DNA from: Azadirachta indica | Taxonomy: Eukaryota > Streptophyta > Magnoliopsida > Sapindales > Meliaceae | DNA length: 64,000 nucleotides | Assembly: GCA_022749755.1 (NCBI GenBank) | Contig: CM040446.1 | Location: forward strand, 3,960,966 to 4,024,965 | Direction: 5' to 3' | Part shown: piece by piece, positions 49,589-64,000 of the stretch | Position numbering within the stretch: position 1 is the stretch's first letter | How the letters are laid out: every line of letters begins with the position of its first letter | Translations under genes and position numbers: made by a program | The notes under the pieces: model-generated | What the model was told of the DNA's origin: nothing | The model's input: only the letters and a program-made list of their open reading frames with translations | The model's database searches: none

Positions 49589-50278
49589 CAAATTCGGCAG
49601 TGAACTACCAAACCAACTTTTCAATTATCCTGCAAGTTGTTAATCAAAAGGTAATAATACCTACATTCAAAATACCATGCTCAAATCAACCAAGAAATAT
49701 TCACCTATCTGATTCATAAAAATACCAATAATCAGTACTGGAATTCAAATCGAATTTGCCTTAAACATGGCAAGCATAAAAGTAAGAAAACGTCAAATAT
49801 GATAATGCCCATAAACTAATTGGAGCGTTTCATCAAACAAGTGGCATGCAACATACAAAATGCTCACTGAAACTTCCTCGACGCATACGCACACTCCAGA
49901 ACATAATTTTTTGAAACAGTTAACCGAACAAGTTCAATGCATTAGATTACAAGCTACAAATATTTCTGTAAATGCAGGCAAATAACAAATTGTTTAAAGT
50001 TTTATGTAACCCAACAAAAAAACCCGGTAAAAATTTGTTCTAAACCAGATCATATGATCACTTAATGAAATATTTATGGCAGAAACAAAGTAAAAAGGAA
50101 CCCTAAACAAGCCGAGAGTATAGTCGCAGTGGTGAAAGAAACTCAAATTTTTTATTTTTATTTTTTCCTTTTCTTCTGCTATTATTTTGGAGCTAAGAAA
50201 AAGTTAAAAAGGAAATATCCGAGTTAAATACAAATGAAAATGTGTGCTAAATGTAAACTAGGATTAGAAAGAAAGAAC

Positions 50279-50390
50279 CTGTAACAGAATTCAGAAGTTG
50301 TTTGATATTCAAGATCAGCTGAACCTAATGCTCCAAAAGAAAATGGTTACTGCTAAAATAACGAACCTCTGCACTTGCAAAATAGCACTG
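50279..50390 (-). other. Probable 5' non-coding exon of the thioredoxin-like gene
   Basis: A minus-strand donor (ACAG followed by GTTCTTTC) ends a stretch of more balanced composition about 0.65 kb upstream of the first coding exon, whose own acceptor is at 49630-49632. Splicing of the two would give a 5' UTR intron. Confidence 0.4.
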
Positions 50391-51905
50391 AAAAAAAATT
50401 AATTATTTAATGAATTCGTATAAATAATTTATATGTTTAATATTATTCGTTTATATATTGATAATTTTTCAAAAAAATTCTTTGAATATTAAAAAAAAAA
50501 GGTGAAAACATTTTCTTAAAGTTACGTCAAATAACTTAAACAATAATAAAGAATTTAATGTTAGTTTGATATGACATTATTTTCGGGCCAAATATTTTTT
50601 TTATATACTACATTGTTTAAAAGATTTTGTATTTTTAATTTTAAATTATTTGTTTATGCAAGTGTTATTTAATTGTTGTTGGATGGATGTATGCTTATGG
50701 GTATATAAAGTGAGCGTTTGAGATTTTTTACACAAAAATTAATTAAAAGAAAAAAAATGGTTTTACATTTGCATTTTTAAGATGTGATATTGAGAAATAA
50801 ATTATTGATTTTTAGAAAAAGATGAAAATTTTAATTATACGGCATTAACTTTCTTTTCACTTTGTAAATAGAAAAGTGTAATTATTTCAATAATTTTAAA
50901 AAAATTAAAATAGAGATTATATTGTTATAATTGAAAAAAATATATATTTTATATTGTTGAATTATAAAAGTTTAAAGATATAAATGATAATAATTTAATA
51001 ATTTATGTAACAAATTTTTTTTAATAATGACTTTTTTTTTTGGTGAGATTGAAAGAAAAAGAGTTGAGTTTAAGGTTTTTATTTGTTTTACAATTACAGA
51101 AGATGTTAACAAATATCAAAAAAAATTGTCGAGAAACACCCTCAACTATAGTCAAAATGATTGAAGTCGATAGATAGTGACATTTTCAATAAAAAAATAA
51201 TTTGTTAATATTATATTCTTTTCAATGATATTGCTAAATAGTTAAATTCAAATGATAAAAAATTAGAAGCTTTTATTTTGTTTTAGGAATTTGTAAAGCT
51301 ACGAAACATCTTCACCATTGACTAACAAAGCATAAGATTCAAGTTTCATTCCATTCGAACATCATTTGCTAAGTCTTTATTGCACATTTGATTTAAAAAT
51401 ATATATATTTATTTATATATAATAATATATATATAAATTAAATTTTTTTATGAATAAAACCAAATCACATACAATGTGAAGTGAGAAAATCTTCCAACTT
51501 CTTGTACCAATTTAAAAAATTTTATTAACTAATTACTAGCACAAGTAAAATTATATATAACAAGGAAAAATATTTGAGATTAGTATAATCATGTGTGTGA
51601 AATTTGAATCCATAAAGATTAAAGAATAATAAGGAAAAAACTATTGAAAAAAGAACTTTCTTTTCTCATAAACCATGAGGAATAAGAAGCAAATTATCCC
51701 AAATTACTAAACTAATTAGCAAAAATTATGTGGAAGAAACAGGGTGTCTCCCCCTTATACTAGTTATCTTTACAGCTACTCCACAGAATATATATTTCAG
51801 ACAAATATATTTAGCCTTATATATCTTATTACCACAGATTACAAAGAATATTACAACCAACCATACAACTTAACTAATATATAAGATCAACCATTTCTCA
51901 TCAAT
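50391..51905. other. Spacer between the thioredoxin-like gene and the subtilase
   Basis: AT-rich. The last 200-300 bp should contain the subtilase 3' UTR and the first part the promoter of the thioredoxin-like gene. Nothing else is seen. Confidence 0.5.
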
Positions 51906-58845
<6,940 letters not shown>

Positions 58846-58884
58846 CTTCACTGCTCAAGTGCCAACCCGAGCTGCCCACAAGAT

Positions 58885-60037
58885 CTGTTCCAGGAAGTAA
58901 CAAACAGTTAATTAACGCAACAGAGTTGACCACCAAAGTAATAGCATAAAAGACAATAGAACAAAATGACAATGAGCATATCAGTATTACTGCCGATGAC
59001 TTAAGATTAAAATTTTATTTCTGATTATATCCTAAGAATTAAAAATAATAATAATAATAATTAAATTAAGATTTTAAAGTAAATCTCTGTCTCAAAACCA
59101 GTGCATATGTAAATAAATAAAAATTAAAAAAAGAAAAAGATTTATCTGACTTAAAACCTGATCATACCAAAATTTCAACCAACTAAAAAACGCACTAATT
59201 TAAGCATTCGCATTCGATTAAAAGCGACAGTTAAAAATAATAATAAAAGAAGGCTTTAAATCCTCTGAGCTTCCCAGCAACTACCCCGATGTAATACAAA
59301 ACGAAAATAAAAACTTCCAACCAAAAGGAAAAATCAGTTTGAAAGGGATCAGAAAGCTGAGATACTTGAGCAAACAGCACATACACTGATTTGAGATTTG
59401 AGAAAACTTAAACAGTTTGAAAGAGATCAGAAAGCTGAGACACTTGAGCAAACAGCACATACACCGATTTCAGAAAACTTAAGCGACTGTTCAAGTATGA
59501 ATTAGAGCTGAAATCATGCCTGATCACCAAACAGAATCACTTCATTCAACAGCAAAGACTAAATGACACATATATATCAAGCTATCAGTCAAAAAAGCTA
59601 ATTCAATCAACAAAGCTCCACAGCAACCACCAATAAATAAACAAAAATAAAATAAAATCCCAACCAAATAAGAATAAAAAATAAAAAATAAAAAATGCGC
59701 CACTTTGATCAACGATCGAAGAAAGGAATAACAATTAAGAACAAAGGCCCCATTCACATTTCGGCCAATATAGAATATCACATCAACGAAAAAGCAGAAA
59801 AAAGAGTAGCAATATTTTAACTCACGCGCTAAAAACGAATCAGGAAAAAAGCTTCACCTTCGGTAACAGGATCAGTCACAGCAAAGCAAAAGCTAGCCAA
59901 TGGAGGATCATACAATAGTGTACGTATCCAAACACGACAATCACATTTGCCGTTTCGGTGGATCTCCGTGGGAGTTCAGAGAGAAGAAGAAGAAGAAAGA
60001 GAAAGAGAGAGAGAGAAAGATCTAGTGATTGATTCAC
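58885..60037 (-). other. 5' UTR intron of the subtilase gene
   Basis: A minus-strand donor (CTAAG followed by GTGAATC, 60036-60037) and an acceptor just upstream of the coding start (AACAG, about 58885) bracket about 1.15 kb. Within it a stretch of about 65 bp is duplicated, with GAAAGGGATCAGAAAGCTGAGA at 59341 and GAAAGAGATCAGAAAGCTGAGA at 59420. The first exon would lie at 60038 to about 60100 and contains an upstream ATG (AAAATGCTAAG). Confidence 0.5.
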
Positions 60038-60109
60038 CTTAGCATTTTTGGATGCTTTAAAGAGAGAGAAAAGAAAAGTTTAGTGTTTACTGTTCATTAC
60101 GAGTGAGAG

Positions 60110-63100
60110 TGAGTGAATAAGTGAGGTAGTTAGGGTTTTTTAATTATTTTAATTAATTATAATGGCTAATAATATTTGGACCCTTCATTTTTATATAATA
60201 AGCGATGAGAGCATAATTCACACAAACTTTTACTTGAGTCCCTATAGTATAGTATAGCATATCCTATATACTATATAGTATGTATTGTCTATTATTTTAT
60301 TCTTTTAAAATTTTTATCTCAAATAATATGATATATAATATGCAAGTTATCAAATAAACAATAATTTTTTATAATTATTAAAAATTTAAAATAATTTATT
60401 ATAACATCTTATTACTAATTTGATAAATTTCATGTTACAATATCTTATTACTAATTTGATAAATACCACGTTATCTTAGTAAAAGTTATTATAATTCAAA
60501 TTTTTATTCCATGTTATTTCTAATTCGATAAATATCGTGTTATCTGAATAAAAAATATTATAATTCAAATTTTTATCATAAATATTATGATATGTGATAT
60601 ATTATTACTTTTATAATTTTAAAATTATTTATCTTTAATCTTATTGGCTACTTATATCTATTATCGTTTGAGATAAAAAACATTGAAAATAAAATTAAAG
60701 AAAGTTAATTAAAGAAAGTAGCATTATTCTATTAATAATTATATCATTTGAATACTTACTTAAAATTGACTTCGCGTAAAGAAAACCTTAAACCCAGTTG
60801 AAAACAAAGGTGGCTGTTTTAAGTTTTAAAGTAAAATTAGTCTTGGAAAAACAATAAGATCAATTTATAAATAATTTTTATATGGCCTGTTTTGTTATTA
60901 TAATCAAATATAGGGACTTATATGTTATTATTTAGTTTATTTTTCGAATTTTTTATTGGGATTTTCAGACAGGGAGCCGAAGACGAGGGAGAAGTGATGG
61001 AGAAATCATTATCAAAAGTTACGTCATTTAATTATTACGTATTTTTCTGGTGTTTACGCTATTTATTATTTTGGTATCTGTCGGTTAATCTTTTTAATTA
61101 TTTTATTTTTCTCTCTGTAATTTATTTCTTTTTCTTTTATATTTTTATTTTTTTCAGGTTAATTAAGAGACCGGGAAATGGGAAACATTCGCGCGCAAGC
61201 TGTCGAGCAATTCGACCCGAAATTACATTATCGCCCTTGGCATCTTATTCTGAGGATAAACTCAGAATTTAGTTTACTTACACTTGGCAGCATCTACATT
61301 TTTGATATTATTTTTTTTTTTCTTATAGCTTAATAAATGAATAATTATTTATTAAATAAATGCATTGTCAATAGTCAAAAAAGGTTATTTCCAGACGGAA
61401 GTTGGATCAAAACTTGCTGCTAGATTTGAGTAATTTGGGCTAATTAATCAATTTTATTAAGTTAGCTTTTTCAAGTTTCAAATCAAATAGTCAACAGAGC
61501 GTATAAGAATTTATTGCAAATTCGTGAGAGTCAAAAGGAAGAAAAACGTGTACTTGACATTTTAATTTAATTAGTAGGCTAAAAAATTTCCAATTTCATA
61601 TTTTAATATTCATATCTCCTTAATTTATAATTATCCAAATTAAAAAAAAGATTAAGCATACAAATTTACTATTTTTAGAAAACAAATATTGATATTAATT
61701 TTTCGTAATTTTTGAAACAGTTATTTTGACATAAATGAACAAACCCTAAGCCTACCGTTAATTTCAAGCTAGTCTTATATTAATATTATATAAATAAAAA
61801 GTAAAACTCTCCGATTCTTAAATAAATTAAAACGAAATTACTCTTTCTGTTTTAAACAAAAATAAGAAAAAAAATTGAATGTTAAAATATTTATTGTATT
61901 ATCTTAAAAAAAAATTGCCAGTGAAATCAAATAATATTCATAATTAGAACATTTTTTATATGGATAGATAATGTTGGGATATAATTCATTGTAGACAAAA
62001 TTTGTAACTAACGAAAAGGACAACAATCTAATTTCATTGTCAATACCCTATCATTCAATCCAAATTCGTAGAGTCAATTCATATTCGGTGCACTTTCACT
62101 AGAATATGTAAAAGCACAACAATAAAAAGTATATTGTTACATATATATAAGTTCATCTATATAAATTCAAGTTGTAATTATAGGATATTTTGTAATGTTA
62201 TTAAAGTAAAAAATATTTATAAATGCTTATATTTTCCCATTTTACTATCTAATTACTTATATTTATATAATCGTTAATGGTTTTGTTTATGATCATAAAT
62301 GAAAAATTATCGACAAAACACATGTGGATTATAGGAGATAAAAAATTTAAAAAAAAAAAAGGAATGATGATAGAATCTGCTCTTTTTTTATAGAAAGAGC
62401 GTGTTCCAGTCTTATTTTAGGGTAAAACTCTTCTTACTTTAATATGAGAGATGTCACATTTTGTATAGGTAGATATTTTCAAATTTGATAGTAATAATAA
62501 ACACAATTATGTACTCAATATACGAAAATATTTAGGGTATTCCATAATTACTTTATTTAGACTCTCAATAAATATTTGATATAAATATCATTAAATTATA
62601 AAAAAATTGTAATATTTAAAAAAATATATATTTATATCATTCAAAAGAAAATTAAAAAAAAATGGCAGTCTGATCTCTAAAATAATGAATGTACATTATT
62701 TAGGATGAGAGAATGGAAATAAGTGAAGGGCTACTATCAAACAACATGTGAGGGTTGCTCCCACCATAATTGTCGTTATTCTTATACACCACATGTGACT
62801 TGATTTTATACACCAATTTCAGTGGCCGAAAATAGTTTTCGAGATTCTACCAAAATTAAATTAAATTAAAATTTTAATAAATTTAAGACTTGTTTGCATT
62901 ATTAAGTTGGGTTTGCCTACTTTATATCATGTGCGTATTTATCCAACGTCTATATTTATTATATCAAATAGCGTGATTAACGGATGAGATTGCAAGTTTA
63001 ACATGTTCAAGTTGAAAGTTTACTAAGAAAACACAAACATAATTTGATATATATAACAAAAGTATCGATGTGATTGCGTATGATTCATAAGTGTAATACT

Positions 63101-64000
63101 TTAAATTGTAAAATTAATGATTCAAAGTTTTTAAATCCCAAATCTTAATGAAATTTAATTTAAGATATTCAAATGTTTTAAAGTTTTTTATTTTTTAGTT
63201 TAACACTTAAAATTTAATAATTACATAAATAAAATAAGTAAGAGTATTTTAACTTAAATTTGAATAGATTTTTTTGAATAAATTTTTTTTAATAAAACTA
63301 AAATATTCTAATAAAATGTACTTATTTTTTAATATATAGAATTTATATGGTAAGTAAGTTTATTAGTTTTTATATACTTATATTTAAAATATAATAAATA
63401 AAAAATAAATGTGTTGTTTAGAACCATTTAAATATATAGTTAGATTACTGGTTGAGTGTAAATATAAAAGTTTTATAAATTTAAGGTTTTGAATTATAAA
63501 TTATACTAATATCGTGAATTAATCAGATATTGTTATATGGTGTTTGTGTATATATACTCTAAAATGATTGAAGATATATATTGTGGATTGTATGGACAAA
63601 TATGATGAGCGAGATTTGCCAAAAATAACACTTGATTATGTTTATGGTTGACCATTAATTAAGTTCATTTTAACATTAAATAAATTGTAATATTTAATTA
63701 GAAAATTTTTCCTTATTATTTAACTCTTAATATATTTTGCTGTTTCTTAATTAACTTGATCAATTAATCAAGTTAATTTTTATCAAATTTTTTAATGATC
63801 AATTTCATTAATTCTATTCATGGTATCAACTTAATTAGATGAAATTTAAACTTGAACACTATTGAAAATTGTTCAATCAATATGATAAATGTAGATATTG
63901 TCAATTTTTCTTTTTTTTTTTCAATTTATCTGTCTATTTTAAATTATTGATGGTTCCAATTCCATTCAACTCAAAAATAGTATTATGGGTGTTTAGAATT
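60110..64000. other. AT-rich region without a supported gene
   Basis: The first few hundred bases are subtilase promoter. A 117-codon frame at 60922-61272 (+) contains two pyrimidine-tract/CAG junctions (60968 and 61158) and GC-richer islands (60970-61010 and 61170-61260), but no recognisable protein. The rest is low-complexity AT-rich DNA to the window end. Confidence 0.5.

Overview
The window is nuclear DNA of a flowering plant, most likely a eudicot. It has intron-split genes with GT-AG borders, very AT-rich spacers, many short inverted-repeat transposons, and plant gene families (PPR, PADRE/DUF4228, SBT2 subtilase, ORP4-type sterol carriers, CPYC glutaredoxin). A PPR protein like At5g57250, ORP4 genes like At5g57240 and a thioredoxin-fold protein that I believe matches At5g57230 lie on one strand. 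This suggests a conserved eudicot block, expanded here by duplications and extra genes. A Sapindales/Citrus-like source is only a guess.

Layout. 1-8.3 kb (+): two tandem paralogues of an At4g15970-like nucleotide-diphospho-sugar transferase; intron 2 of the first has swollen with transposons. 9.0-14.75 kb (-): an intronless 1071-residue mitochondrial-type PPR gene with a long 3' flank that may be transcribed. 14.8-19.2 kb: AT-rich spacer. 19.2-19.7 kb (-): a PADRE/DUF4228 gene with a G-box/TATA promoter. 20.7-41.9 kb (-): an array of ORP4-type oxysterol-binding-protein-related genes. It has two complete copies (27.4-32.4 and 35.5-39.6 kb), a 3' relic on the left (25.0-26.1 kb) whose last exon carries a hAT-type MITE, and a 5' relic on the right (41.45-41.96 kb). 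A non-coding segment of about 270-290 bp recurs three times in the same array. 43.65-45.5 kb (-): a secretory-pathway CPYC glutaredoxin. 46.5-50.4 kb (-): a small thioredoxin-fold protein without a CXXC pair. 51.9-60.1 kb (-): a ten-exon SBT2-type subtilase with a 5'-UTR intron. 60.1-64 kb: AT-rich sequence with no supported gene.

The genes do not form a pathway. The glutaredoxin and thioredoxin-like genes are adjacent but belong to different subfamilies. For the spliced genes other than the first glycosyltransferase, exon phases add up to proteins of family-typical length: 378, 381, 381, 139, 160 and 817 residues. The least expected structure is the ORP4 array. Its outer members are complementary gene halves, its inner copies show mosaic divergence, and each complete copy has an ATG sitting alone at an exon end before a 2-3 kb intron.
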